Shown one piece after another: positions 11,207-23,641 of a stretch of DNA of 64,000 nucleotides. The stretch is from Pseudopithomyces maydicus (taxonomy: Eukaryota; Ascomycota; Dothideomycetes; Pleosporales; Didymosphaeriaceae): NCBI GenBank assembly GCA_026873275.1, contig JANTUC010000009.1:1860001-1924000 (forward strand), read 5' to 3'. Within the stretch, counting starts at the first letter, position 1; each line of letters opens with the position of its first letter. Under the pieces are notes generated by a model that saw nothing but the letters and a program-made list of their open reading frames with translations, ran no database searches and had not been told where the DNA came from. A program made the position numbers and the translations under genes.

Positions 11207-13175
11207 CTAGATGGAGCGTCGCAGTGCTGTCTGCAGTTCTAGGTCGTATTGGAACCCCTGGTAGCTTATCGAACGGTTGCTGACCTTACCAGCTCGCATG
11301 GATATGTATTCATTTCCATCCTGGTCCACTAGCGATGTCAGAAGAAACTTCATCCTTGCGCGTTCCCTTCTCGAATCCGCAGCATCCAGTAAGTTCTTCA
11401 ATACCCGGACAACTTCATTATCCCAGTCATTCCAGGGAATCTCGAAGTCTGAAATGTTGTCGATCAAACAGTAGATGGTTTTTGAAGGATGTATAAAATC
11501 CACTACCATATTGAATAAGAAGCACAATGCTTCTAAATCATGAGTCTCTAAATCTTCCACAAAACGATTTGTTAGAAATCCAATATTCGAAATTGTTCCG
11601 TTTGGTGACGATATCAGTTGGGCGATCAAGCTCCGCATCATGGCATTTGGACCATCGTTTGAGTCCTCGCTTTGGTCGCTATGCTGACTGCAAAAGAAAG
11701 TGGCAATGATATGAGATGGGTTTTGAGCAAGTATCGACAGGGTGGATGCACCCAAAACGGACAGTGGGGATGTTCTTCCTACCCCGTCTGCTTTACAGTA
11801 ACCATCGACCAACAATACATTGGGGTAAGCTCTAGTCAACCATGTCTGGAACTTTGGCTCAGACAACAATGATCGAGCTCTACCCATGGCTTGTGGTTTT
11901 ATCGTATTGCTCTTTCTAAGAGTGTATTGGATTTCGCCTACTGCTGCTAAAGGGTCGGTGTCTAAGATTTCGAGGAGTTTTCGGTGACTGATGGGGATAC
12001 TCTCTTCTCGTTGAGAGCGCCTTTCCGTAGTGAGACCTCTTGTTTTCACCCTGTTATTGAAATCTATTATCTGTCAGCTGAGTGTTTCGCGTTTAGATAC
12101 TTCCATTCTTTGAGTGTTACCTTTTGAAAGAACTTGATCCATGAAGATCTGATACAAGGCTGACTCAACCAAAGACGGAATATCAAACTTCAACCCGGCT
12201 AACTCTTCCTTTACCGCGTCGCGGATTTTCTGTTCCGATAAATGATTACTGAGTCCAGCCATGATAACTTCTTGTTTGTGGATTCTCATATCATTGCGAA
12301 CCATTTCAAATTTGTCGCTCGTATGACGACGAAGTTCTTGGGTGTCTCTCTGTATGGAATCCAAACTCCTTGTTTGATTGGTCAACGCCTCTGTTCTGAG
12401 GTATTCTAGCCGGTAACTGATTTTCCCTTTAGCTATGGATATTCCGTCCACCATTTGTTCGATCTTATCGCTTTCCACTTGGGGTAATGATTTTAGTGTC
12501 TTTTGATACCCTATGATTGTAGATGAGAATGCATGTTTATTCATCTCATACATAACTTACATCTTCCAGTATGTTCCTGGAGCAGGATCTTGATTAATTC
12601 CCCAAGAGCACTTGCTACAGTATTGGAAAAATCCACAATCGCATTGCGCAGTGTGTGATCTAGTGGAAATAACCGTGTATTTTCACACACGCTGGTGAAG
12701 AAGTCTATGATTTCTTGAAAAAGGTTGAGGACCCGCTCTTGGTTCTTGATACGCTGTCCCCATGACTACCATACAATGTTAACACATACAAGAAATTGAA
12801 TCTTGTTGGTGAGGACGTACCTGAAACATAAATACCAGCCCGCCACGAAGGAAACTGAGGCCTTTTTCCTCCGGGATAACAGATGCCAGAGTCTCCAGCA
12901 CTTGAATCGATGGCCCTTGTTTTCTTGCCCATCTTCTCAAGGAACTATTTCTAGCTTTTTCAGAGTATGCATGCTCTGCTGCCTGAATCACATCTTCCCA
13001 GTTGCAATGTGAAATACGAAACCCTGGGTCAACCTTTTGGGCGCTCTCTAGTGAAGCCTGTAGCTCGCTTCCCTTTTATAAGTCGAGGCAAATTGGTATT
13101 GGGAACAACACACCTGAATGCTGGCTTCCTCCACTCGGCTCTTTGGGAATCGTATATAGTTTCCTCGCTTAGCAT
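11207..13175 (-). CDS. Fungal STAND-type protein with degenerate nucleotide-binding region
   Basis: Five exons on the minus strand: 13175-13114, 13067-12821, 12753-12561, 12510-12121 and 12063-11207. All four introns are 46-67 nt, the phases agree, and the total is 582 aa. Residues ~30-160 (NWEDVIQAAEHAY..., SVIPEEKGLSFLRGGLVFMF, LNLFQEIIDFF) match the N-terminal helical domain found before NACHT in many fungal STAND proteins (DUF7708-like). A coiled central part follows. The C-terminal ~250 residues have the shape of a NACHT/AAA module: FQTWLTRAYPNVLLVDG, GRTSPLSVLGAS, an FFCSQH strand and a Walker-B-like TIYCLIDNISDFE. No GxxxxGK[ST] P-loop is present where it belongs. No repeat domain follows. 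Family members are thought to act in non-self recognition; function here is inferred. It is divergent from the AAA ATPase gene. Confidence 0.7.
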
Positions 13176-14030
13176 TGGGTAAGTATATTTGCCTTCTGAT
13201 TCTTTCCACACGCTGTATGTCTTTATCTCAGTCGGATCATATTTTGAGGAGGAAGGAGATCGGGGAGCTTTGGCAATAATCTTCTTCTATGTGAAACACT
13301 GATTGGATTATTGGGGCCGTATGAGTTTTCTGCCGCGTTACCGACACCCTGTTGGTGGTGTGATTCCCACGAAAGCAATTAGATGAATGCGGTCCGACAC
13401 GAGGATAGTTAAATGACACAGTCATACTGCATGCACTCAGCCATCCATTCAACAGGGTTTAATACGATATGTATGATTAGACAGTTGTGCTGCATACACT
13501 TAGGTATCCGGTGAAAAATACGAGTCGACACGATATATATATGCATAGGCCAGCTATTGATCTGTGCTTTTCACGTCCTCTTGAGAAGTTCTCGTAATTC
13601 AAGCCTCCTTCGATAACACCGTGGCATTGAATTGGTAGACCCATTCTTAGATATCGTCCTTCACAGCCTTTTGGGCTGGAATACACTCTGATTCGTCAGC
13701 CTTGCTTACCATGCATATCTTTTACCCCTCATTATGCGGATGCCGACCTTCAATGATTGGTGTTACGGCTGTTGTAGACTTTATGATAATGCAGTGAGAG
13801 GGTATACTGGACGGGGATCATCTTTCATGGTGCTTTGTCTCTGTCAGCGCAGTTCGGCTGAACAACATTTCCAATTCCGGAGCGGCTGGACTATGTAAGG
13901 CAACAAGACAGCACGTCCCTTTTCTCATGACTTATATGCCACTTCAGAAGCTTCAGCTTAGTGAGCACTCCCGAAAACATCTATATTTCAGCTTATCCTG
14001 CGTGAGGCTGCAATATTATAGTGTCATACC
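13176..14030. other. Bidirectional promoter region between STAND-like and AAA genes
   Basis: About 855 bases between divergent start codons. AT-rich, with no coding feature. Shared regulation of the two genes is possible but untested. Confidence 0.5.
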
Positions 14031-17000
14031 ATGGCGGAAACTTCCACCTTGGTTGATCAGCCTCTGGATGCAGATACGACAATCGAAGTTCAAGACAATA
14101 GCCTTCCTCATACCATGTCAGGTTCTATGCTCGAAGATATTGCCAGCTCGCTGGAAGGTATCAATAAAGCGGTTGTTGAAATTTCGAGCTCTGTGAAAGG
14201 CATTATACCAAGTAAGATGATCATTTCCTGTATCAAGATAAATATCTACGTGCATAAAAGTACAAGAGACTGGCTAAGGAAGAGATGATCGGAAAAATAT
14301 TGATAGAAAACTCTAGATACAATCACCCCACCTGATCCCACCCCCTTATTCCGTCTTCCAAACAAGGCTCGCTCGCTTCCACATTAGATTGTATTGCGGA
14401 AGTTCGCTATTGCAACTGGGAGAATTTCAAAAACAGTTTCAATGAAACAAAAGACCGTAATGTTCTGGATGTTCTTTTGGGTGATTCTACATTCATACAA
14501 CAGCATGAAGAAGAGACATGGAAAAGGCGCGAAATCTCAGAGGAAACACGAGATCGGGGCAATAAGAGAGTAAGCATAGGTTCGGTGATCTGCCAAATTT
14601 CAGGAAATTATACCGAACAGCGATATGCTTTTCATGGCGTATCAGGGCAACGTGAATGGGTGCATGGCATTCGCATCAACTCTCGTCGCATTTTAAGAGT
14701 TTTAGCAGCCCTGGTCCCATCAGATATCGAATGGGATAATAAACCGTGCGTATTTTTCATGCCATTTTCGCTTTTGATTTTTCAACATGATCGGATGAAA
14801 GAAGAGTTGAAAAAGATCAAGTCTCACATAACGACGCATGTGACAAAGGACCACACTAGCAATTCAACGTCTGAAGAAATGATTTCTCATACGCCTCTTT
14901 TGAAAATGGGTCCTGAAGTTACAAAAACTGGTCAGAATACTGGCAAAAGAGAGTACAATGGATATCAAAGTGGATTGGATGACCTCGAAGATCTTTATAA
15001 GAGCTCGATGACACTCCAGCACATGCAGTGCTATATAGATTTTATGGAGGAAAGGATCATGCCTTTGTATCGACAATTCGAAAATCCTACCGATGCTAAA
15101 GCACAAAAAGTCCGCTTGATGGACATTCCATACCTTTTCAGAACGGGAGAGCTGATTCATGTTCCAAATGAAAATGCAACGAAAATAACAAAGGGCGCTA
15201 CCAAATCAGAGTCCCGGCGGGATCCGTCTGCGCAAATGATTCGAAGAGTCCACGGTATTTCGATGAACCATCTCATCGAAACATTTGCTACAGACTGTGG
15301 TCATCAAGAATGCAGTGGCAGCTTACAACCCTCCATAGCCTGCTATTATATAGATCATGATGGTGCACGATATGGAAGCAGGGTACAAATTTTCTCGATT
15401 GAACGCTTCGAAGGACAGAAAAATATTACGGAATTACCATTTTATCCTGTCAAATTCATGCCAAATTACAGAGAAGCAATGGCGAAGTTTCGAGAAGACG
15501 GTGAACGCTTCGTAGAACACCTCAACGCACCACATAGCTTTTATAGCGGGTGGAGTCTCACAAAAGATCCGGTGGGGGTTATGTCAAGGATGCTAACGGG
15601 GTCATCGTTCGGAGCCCAGAGCATGTCGATAGCGATGTTTTGGTCGATTTGGGAGAGACATTCAACAACATACCAGAGTGGAAGCCAGAATTGACCGACT
15701 ACAGTCATCAAATTCAGATCGAAACCTCTTTAATTGAGACCGAGATCAGTACTACTCCATTCATTGAGTGGTCAAATCGTGAACGCACAACGAAACTTGG
15801 GTCATGGGAGGATATCATATTCAAGAACAATGGCGTTGAGGATCTAGAAACCCGGAATTTGATGAAGACAGATCGATTCTTATCGAAGAAAATAGGCCAA
15901 AAGGGAGAACAGGAACCACCATCCGGAGACGATCTTGCGCTGCTTCCCCGACGCATGTTTGCCTACGCTGTATGGAATCGCAAGTTTGTTCAAATAGACT
16001 CCCGTCACCTCTCTCATGCCTTCCATACCGGAGCGGAACAAGCGTTCACTGAGCTGCAACTTGAATCTTACTATAAGAAGCTTATACAATCACTTCTCTA
16101 CACACACTTCGAGAAGGAGTCTCTAGGGTTTGACATTGGCACTCAAGATCTGATTCATGGAAAAGGCCGTGGCGTTGTTATATTGCTTCATGGCGCACCT
16201 GGTGTAGGTAAAACTGCCACCGCAGAAGCTGTGGCTCAGAAATGGAAGAGACCCCTTTTTCGTATTACAAGTGGAGATCTGGGGCTTACATCAGATAAAG
16301 TCGAGTCTTCTCTCAAGGAAATATTTCGCCTGGCTCATATATGGAAATGTGTTCTACTACTAGATGAGGCGGATGTATTCATTGCCCAAAGAAGAGAAAG
16401 TGACCTGCAAAGAAATGCACTAGTATCTGGTAAGTCGACTCGGGGTTTTGTCCACGAACATTGATATTTTCCGAATTCAGACATTGTCGGGTGCGATTTG
16501 GCATCAGCAATAAATACATCTATTGACTGCCATAGTATTTCTACGCGAGTTGGAGTACTACAATGGGGTACTTTTCCTGACGACGAATCGTGTTGGCGTC
16601 GTTGATGAGGCTATCAAATCGCGCGTCCATCTTACATTGGAGTACAAGGCGCTAGATGAAGAGAAAACTCTTGCCATCTTTTCCCACAATATCGAACGCT
16701 TGAAGAAGATGGAGAGCTTACGCCACGAGTCCAAAGACCAGCTTTCGATCAATGAGAAACAGATACTCGACTTCGCCAAAAAACACTTTAATGATCGAAA
16801 GAAGGACAGAAGTGGTGCCTGGAATGGAAGACAGATCCGAAATGCATTCTTGATCGCCGCTTCGCTTGCACACTACGAAGGCCGTGAACACCGCAAGAAA
16901 CAGCCCGACTGTGTTATCGAGTTATCTGTTTCCCACTTCGACTCGGTTGCCAAAACGATGACGAATTACGATCGGTATAGACGGGCACTCCTAGGCAGAG

Positions 17001-17572
17001 ATGATGCGGGTCTAGCAGCAGAGCGGGAAGAACGTCAAGACAATTTCGTCGACAGAGACGAGCAGCGCAACCGACGAGAGCAACGCTCGAAACTCACCTC
17101 TCAACAATCTTCTCCATATGAAGATCGTGATTACGTCACACATTCTGGGTCAACACAGACGCGAGGTCAAGTCAAGGCTCAGCAGCGCGAGAGGGGTACT
17201 AGGGATGACGACCATCCTTCCCAGCGCGGAGGGAGTCCTAGAGGCTACGGCCGTGTCTCTCAGCGCGAAAGGAGTCCTAGAGAATACGACCATGTCTCCC
17301 AGCGTGCAAGGAGCCCCCGTGACTACCATCGTGCCTCTCAGCGCGAAAGGAGCCCTGGCGAATACGACAGATATTCCGGGCCCTCCTCATACGAGCAGAG
17401 ATTTAGATCTAGAAGAGATCGATCCATATCGAGGGAGCGGCGCCATGATCTCCGAGACTACCGACAACACGATAGAGATCGACGATCAGACAGGGACATG
17501 CACGTGTATGAGCGTGACTCGGCTTGGCAGGACCAGGCTGAAGAACATTCCGACCACCAATACGACGATTGA
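14031..17572 (+). CDS. Fungal AAA ATPase with SR-like tandem repeats (one apparent frameshift)
   Basis: Exons 14031-14211, 14367-16429 and 16536-17572; about 1093 aa after one length correction. A short N-terminal helix (MLEDIASSLEGINKAV) precedes the conserved region of this fungal family (CNWENFKNSF; DUF7025-like LRVLAALVPSDIEW and FYPVKFMP). The AAA module has Walker A GAPGVGKT, Walker B VLLLDEADVF and an FLTTNRVG sensor-1 strand. The C-terminus is Arg/Ser/Asp-rich and holds four 13-residue repeats of the SQRERSPR type (17210-17365). At the G5 run 15574-15578 the frame slips: before it the reading ends ...SLTKDPVG, after it YVKDANGVIV continues the family pattern. One extra G would restore the frame, and no intron fits. 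Sequencing error is the likeliest cause. Such proteins are common in filamentous fungi and mostly uncharacterised. Confidence 0.8.
17210..17365 (+). repeat. Four 39-bp coding tandem repeats
   Basis: Exact 39-bp periodicity encodes four 13-residue units: DHPSQRGGSPRGY, GRVSQRERSPREY, DHVSQRARSPRDY and HRASQRERSPGEY. The invariant core is SQR-x-x-SP-x-x-Y, resembling SR-protein dipeptide repeats and SP phosphosites. Confidence 0.9.
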
Positions 17573-18631
17573 AGATGAGATTTTGTGAGTATTTCTGTAT
17601 ATCCTAAGCAAAGTCGTTTTCGTTATGGTATTCTAAGTAGAACGTTGTTGGTGCCATCTCTTTGCTGTCATCAGTCTTGAAAATTATCGTCGTGAGGACA
17701 AAACCTAACGCAACAAATTCATTCACGGAGAAAGGGCACCAGAATAAAGAAAATAAATACAAGAGGGTGAATTGATTGATGAGCAGTCTCTTTGTCATTC
17801 CTATCACGGCTGTGTATCTCCTGTTCATTATTGAACCCATACTCTAGCCATCTTTACCAACAACAAAAAAAAAACCATTCGACGCAGCAAATTCTTCAAA
17901 TCACCTTATACTACCATACATCAAAATTCTACTTCTATAAAGAATCCCACATAAAACCTAACCCCTACCCACGATCCCTCGCCCTCCCCCCACCCAAACT
18001 CAAATCCCCCCAACCCAACGTCTTCTCTCCTACACCACCACCACCATCACCGCCACCCCGGACCGTCCCCAACCCACCCGGGACCCCCCAATCCGGTACC
18101 CCGAGCACGCACCCTACCACCTAGCTTCCCTACCCACCCTAGCCTCCCCCGGCGCGGGGTACCCCGCACTCTGGCTCGCGCGGGGCACACCCGGGAATAC
18201 CGGACCCCTATGACGCTATCAAAACATCGGATAGATGTAGGTACGTCCAGCGCGTACCTAGGCTATGTAGGTAGTCTAGCGGTAGACTAGGCTAGAGCGG
18301 TGCTGGATCGGAGCGATGCTGGATCCGAGCGGTCGGAGTGGTATCCGTGGGGGGCGGGCGAAGGGGAGAATTGTGTGTAGGGCAGAGCAGGGCAGGGCTG
18401 GGCTGGGCTGGGCTGGGGCGAACTGGGGAGAAGAGGGATCTACGTGCGTATGTACGATGAGTCGACTACCTACCTACCTAGGTTGTGATGGGGTTGAGGA
18501 GGGGGCGTATATAAAGAGGGGGCGGCGGCGCGAGTGTACACAATCGCGATAATTTCATGGTATTTTCTGGATTCCGTTGCCTTTCTAGTCTCTAAACACA
18601 TATAAGCACGACTTTTAATAACCAGTCCAAA
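17573..18631. other. Intergenic, low-complexity promoter region
   Basis: C-rich stretch 17960-18180, then GTAC/CCTA-rich sequence, a GGGCT-type run (18382-18418) and CCTACCTACCTA. No coding feature supported. Confidence 0.5.
18508..18515 (+). promoter_or_regulatory. TATA box of the Baeyer-Villiger monooxygenase gene
   Basis: TATATAAA lies 117-124 bases before ATG 18632, in an otherwise GC-rich context. Confidence 0.45.
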
Positions 18632-20452
18632 ATGCCGCTCAAAACCGACATCAAGAGCGGGAGGCAGGATCCCGCTGGGTCCTCGGACAGCTACGTGGAT
18701 AACCTCGAGACGGACGTGTTGATCGTGGGCGCTGGCTTCGGGGGGATATATCTCATGCACAAGCTCCGGCAGCAGGGATTCAAGTGCAAGATCTACGAGG
18801 CGGGGAAGGGGCTGGGGGGCATCTGGCATTGGAATTGCTACCCAGGGGCGAGGGTGGATTCGCAGGTGCCGGTGTATGAGTACTCGTTTCCGGAGATTTG
18901 GAAGGTGAGTGGGGTCATGGGATGGTGCCTTGAGTGAATTGATTGTCTGTTTGATTGTCTGTATGGCTGACGTGTGTGCTAGGACTGGACGTGGTCGAGT
19001 CGATATCCCGGGTGGGAGGAGCTGAGGCGATACTTCGACCACGTGGAGGAGAAGCTGGACATCAAGAAGGACGTTGCATTTGAGACGACGGTGACAGGCG
19101 CACAGTTCGACAAGCCCTCCGGTAAATGGGTCATCGAGACAGAAGACGGCCGGACCGCACGCGCCCGATATCTCCTGCTTGCGACCGGATTCGCAGCGAA
19201 GCGACACTTCCCCGACTGGAAGGGCATGGACAACTTCAAGGGCGTCATCCACCACTCCTCCTTCTGGCCCGAAGAAGGCGTCGACGTAAAAGGCAAACGC
19301 GTCGCCGTCATCGGCACCGGCTCAACTGGCATCCAACTCGCCCAAGACACCGCCACCCAAGGCGCACACGTCACCGTCTTCCAGCGCACACCCAACCTCT
19401 GCCTCCCCATGCAGCAAAAGCCCCTCACCCGCGAAGAACAAGAAGACGCAAAGAAGAAATACCCCTCCCTCTACGAGCTCCGGCGCACCACCTTCGCCGG
19501 CTTCCTCTACGACTTCGTCCAGAAAGACACCTTCGACGACACCCCCGAGGACCGCGAGGCCTTCTACGAGAAGATGTACGAGAACGGGGGCTTCGAGTTC
19601 TGGCTCGCGAACTACAAAGACCTGCTCTTCGACAAGGCGGCCAACCGGGCGGCGTACGACTTCTGGGCGAAGAAGGCACGCGCGCGCATCACGGATCCGC
19701 GGAAGCGCGACATCCTCGCGCCGCTGGAGCCCCTGCACGCATTCGGCACCAAGCGGCCGTCGCTGGAGCAGAATTTCTACGAGATGATGGACCGCCCGGA
19801 GAACGATGTGGTAGACGTGAAGAGCACGCCGATTCGCGAGTTCACCGAGACGGGCATCACCACGCAGGACGGCACGCATCGCGAGTTCGACGTCATCGCG
19901 CTGGCGACGGGGTTCGACTCTGTGACGGGCGGGATGAAGAACATGGGGTTGAGGAACGTGGATGGGGTGCCGCTGTCGCAGCTTTGGAAGTCCGGGACGT
20001 GGTCGTATCTGGGCATGGCGTGTGCTGGGTTCCCGTGAGTATTTCCATGCATACATGTGCACACGTGCACATGCCACAACGTTACCACTTCAGCTAACCA
20101 TGTTGCGCAGTAACATGTTCTTCCTCTACGGCGCGCAGGGCCCCACGGCCTTCAGCAACGGCCCGACATGCGTGGAGTGCCAGGGCGACTGGATCGTGGA
20201 TGCGATGACGCAGCTGAAGAAGGACGGCATCACGTATTGCGATGCGACGAATGAGGCGACGGAGATCTGGCGGCAGAAGGTGACGGAGTTGTCGGATAAG
20301 ACGCTGTTTCCGGGGACGTCGTCGTGGTATATGGGGGCGAATGTGCCGGGGAAGCCTCGGGAGCAGTTGAATTACGCGGGGGGTTCCCGCTGTATGAGAA
20401 GGAGTGTCGGCAGGCGTTGGACAATGGGTTTGAGGGGTTCATTACAGCGTAG
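18632..20452 (+). CDS. Type I Baeyer-Villiger flavin monooxygenase (one apparent frameshift)
   Basis: Exons 18632-18904, 18983-20034 and 20111-20452. The product is about 555 aa if one G is added to the G6 run at 20378-20383. Without it the C-terminus reads out of frame; with it the end is GFPLYEKECRQALDNGFEG and stops at 20450-20452. Motifs in order: FAD Rossmann VLIVGAGFGG, GGIWHWNCYPGARVDS, the Baeyer-Villiger fingerprint FKGVIHHSSFWP (FxGxxxHxxxWP), the NADPH Rossmann VIGTGSTGIQ, and an ATGFDSVTGG segment. The enzyme should insert oxygen next to a ketone or aldehyde carbonyl using FAD and NADPH. Closest in style to cyclohexanone/phenylacetone-type enzymes. The substrate cannot be read from sequence. 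No signal peptide, so cytosolic. No metabolic cluster partner nearby. Confidence 0.88.
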
Positions 20453-20881
20453 ATGGTGGAGCGATTGTGTGCTGCTTTGTAAATAATGGGTGCTAGTGTT
20501 GGCTTGTATTGTAGTATTGTAATCCTCTACTCTTTTCAATTCGTCTTATCTGTATTATTATACTGGTGCGCCCATTTCCATGAATTATTCGTTTGAATCA
20601 CCATACGGCGGTTGTCAATGTCATCTGATTAGACCCGTACCTACGACATTCACGAAAAGACCGAGTCCAAGACGAAAATACCATCCAATTCCATGGAAAG
20701 GCCGTCCCAAGCGAACGTGCATGTGCAAGGGGTCGCCCCCCAATGCGGCATAGCGCCCCTACCGCAATATGCATGACGTTGGGTCGGGCGATGCGAACCG
20801 CGGCAGTCCGAAGAAAGGCTCGCGAACTTCTTGAACGCTCATGGCCATCTCCCGCGTTTTGTGTATTCCCTCGCTAATATC
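20453..20881. other. Intergenic
   Basis: About 430 bases of 3' and promoter sequence. No feature seen beyond a GC-rich patch at 20700-20820. Confidence 0.4.
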
Positions 20882-23130
20882 ATGAGGACGGCCTTTTGGC
20901 TCGGTCGCCAATGCCTCCGTCAAGGAATTCGGCCTAGCGCGTCCTTTGCAGCAAAGACGTCAACGCGCAGCTTCGCGTCAGGCACCTCGTCCTACTTCCG
21001 AAGCCGCATCGCGACCCCGAGATTTCCACATACAAAGATACTATGGTCGGGTGCAGGGGCGGCGGCCGCAGCAGCGGCAGCAGGAGGGACGGTCCTCAGC
21101 TCGACGGCGTTTGTCGACATCAGCAACGATGAGACGATGACGGGCGATAAGACGCATGAAGAGGCTATGCTGGAGGTGTCGCGGCGGGAGCTCAAGGAGC
21201 AGGTGCCCAAGGCGATTCAGAACTCGAAGAAATATCGGAGGGGTATATACTTCTTTGTCGATCTGTATATCATCGAGCCCATATGCACTGGCCTTCGTTT
21301 CCTGCATCTCGTCGTCATCTTCGTCCCGGTGATAGCCACGATTCCAGCGGTATGGCTAGGCCAGCGACAGTCGGGCAGGGACAACGAGCGCAGCGGCACC
21401 TTGTGGTGGTATAGTTTCTTGGTCACGAGCATGGAGCGGGCGGGCGCTGCGTTCATCAAGGTGCGTTCCATTTGTGGTCCAGCCGTGCTGTAGCTGACTG
21501 TCTGTAGCTGGGACAATGGGCTGCCTCCAGGTCTGACATCTTTCCCACCGAGATGTGCAAGACCATGTCAACCCTTCACTCGCACGCACCTGCACATTCA
21601 CTCGAGACAACTAAGAAGACCGTGGAGGAGGCCTTCGGCGGCCGCCGTTTTGAAGATATTTTCGACGAGTTCGACGAGACCCCGTTGGGTGTTGGGGCCA
21701 TCGCCCAGGTGTACAAGGCCAAATTGAAACCGGATCTTGCCACCGTCGAGCAGGATATGGAAGAGGCGCCTCAGAATCTGCGTCAACGGATACGGAAGAA
21801 CGTGGACGTCACACTGAAGGACATGCCGCACAGGGTTCCATCGAGCCACGTCGCAATCAAGGTGCTGCATCCGAACGTAGAACGCGTCGTGCGCAGAGAC
21901 TTGCGCATCATGGGATTCTTCGCTGCCATCATCAACGCCATACCGACCATGGAATGGCTCTCGTTTCCGGACGAGGTCGCCCAGTTCGGAGAGATGATGC
22001 GGCTGCAGCTTGACCTGCGCATCGAGGCCGCCAACCTATCGCTATTCCGACAGCACTTCAAGGACCGCAACACCGCATGGTTCCCATACCCCTATACAGA
22101 GTACACGACACGCAATGTTCTGATCGAGGAGTTCGCTCAGGGCATCCCGTTGGAAGACTTCCTCCAGAACGGAGGTGGGCCTTTCCAAGAGGATATCGCC
22201 AACGAGGGCCTCAATGCGTTCCTTACCATGGTGTTGATCGACAACTTTATCCACGCTGATCTACATCCTGGTAACATTATGGTGCGCTTCTACAAACCGC
22301 AACAATTAGACGTCGGGCTATTCACCCGCCAAGAAGACCGCACCACAGGTCCAAAGGATTCGCCGGATGTAACGGAAGAGGTGCTTAGAAGGCTCCGTCC
22401 ATTCAAGAAAGAACCAAAAGAATGGAATAAGAAACTTCAAGAGATCGATAGTGAGGGATACCGGCCCCAGATCATCTTCATCGACACGGGGCTCGTCACA
22501 GAGCTCAACGCCACAAACCGAGCCAACTTCCTGGATCTCTTCAAAGCGGTGGCTGAATTCGATGGTTACAAGGCAGGCCATCTGATGGTCGAACGCTGCA
22601 GACAACCAGATGCAGTCATAGACTCCGAGGTCTTCGCCTTACGCATGCAGCACCTGGTCCTCGGTGTCAAGAGTCGGACCTTCGCGCTCGGAAATATCAA
22701 AATTGGCGATATTCTCAACGAGGTCTTGTCGATGGTCCGGGGTCATCACGTCCGCCTTGAAGGCGACTTTGTCAATGTCGTCTTGAGCATCTTGTTGCTG
22801 GAAGGCATTGGCAGGAGCCTGAACCCCAACTTGGATCTGTTCGCAGGGTAAGATGAAAAACAACCTATGGTGCTTGACTCGTATGCTAATGTATTCCCAG
22901 GGCACTTCCAATTCTCAGACAATTGGGCGCTCAGAGTGGCTCGGCCATGATCCGGGGCGGCGACTTTTCGATGCTCAGGGTCTGGGCGGGTCTTGAGGCT
23001 CGCAGCTTCCTTCAGGCATCCGTCGAATCTGTAAGCAGACTTTCTGGATAAATCAGGTTTTGCTGTACTAATTTATTGCTTGCAGGTTGAGAGATGCGTC
23101 AAGTACGACCAGCTGTCCCCCAATCTATAG
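20882..23130 (+). CDS. Mitochondrial ABC1/UbiB-family atypical kinase (ADCK2-like)
   Basis: Four exons: 20882-21460, 21508-22847, 22901-23030 and 23086-23130, giving 697 aa. The start chosen opens a mitochondrial presequence (MRTAFWLGRQCLRQG..., Arg/Ser-rich to ~residue 40) followed by an Ala/Gly stretch and a hydrophobic segment near residue 140-160. The catalytic part has LGQWAASRSDIFP (the KxGQ-region variant seen in the ADCK2 branch), the nucleotide loop LGVGAIAQVYKAKL, HVAIKVLHPNV, catalytic HADLHPGNIM, and a DTG triplet (IIFIDTGLV) in place of DFG. UbiB proteins act in coenzyme Q and lipid homeostasis at the inner membrane; yeast relatives are Cqd1 and Cqd2. I cannot say which one this is. 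No frame error is seen. Confidence 0.85.
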
Positions 23131-23641
23131 CCACACAGGATACCAGAGCCTCAAACCAAACGTTCGCAAGGTCAAATATGCACCAATATTGGGCGTTTGT
23201 ATCAGTGGGCAGAAACATAAAATGATATAACAAGAAGCTACGAGCCCCAATGCCCTGTGGGCTTCTGATAGCAAATAGACGAGGCTACCGGATACTCGGA
23301 ATTGACTTCGTTAGTGGATCTGGCGAAGCATACACTAAATGCAGGTACATTTGAATGTAGAAACGGGCATCTATCACGCCTTGATTGCCTAACAAGCATG
23401 TGGTCGTCAGGCGATATATCCCTGCTCAGCGCCGGGTTATTACAACCACCTACGTCATACGTCATAGCGCGCATCAGCTTACGACGACAACATCACTCTT
23501 CTTTCAGCCTCTTCTACAATCAATCTTCTCTCTTCACTACAGTAGCTCATATTTGTTGCTCCCAATTCCTCCACGCAAACAATATACACCTTAACCTCCA
23601 GTCTCATAACCAATTCCTCTCGCCAGCCCCATACAGCCAAT
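23131..23641. other. Intergenic promoter region of the kelch gene
   Basis: About 510 bases containing a CT-rich leader (23490-23640). No other feature seen. Confidence 0.4.

Noticed and set aside
15570..15580. Programmed ribosomal frameshifting in the AAA ATPase
   Set aside because: No slippery heptamer or downstream structure stands out, and the same kind of G/C-run slip recurs in ten other genes, so a read error is simpler.
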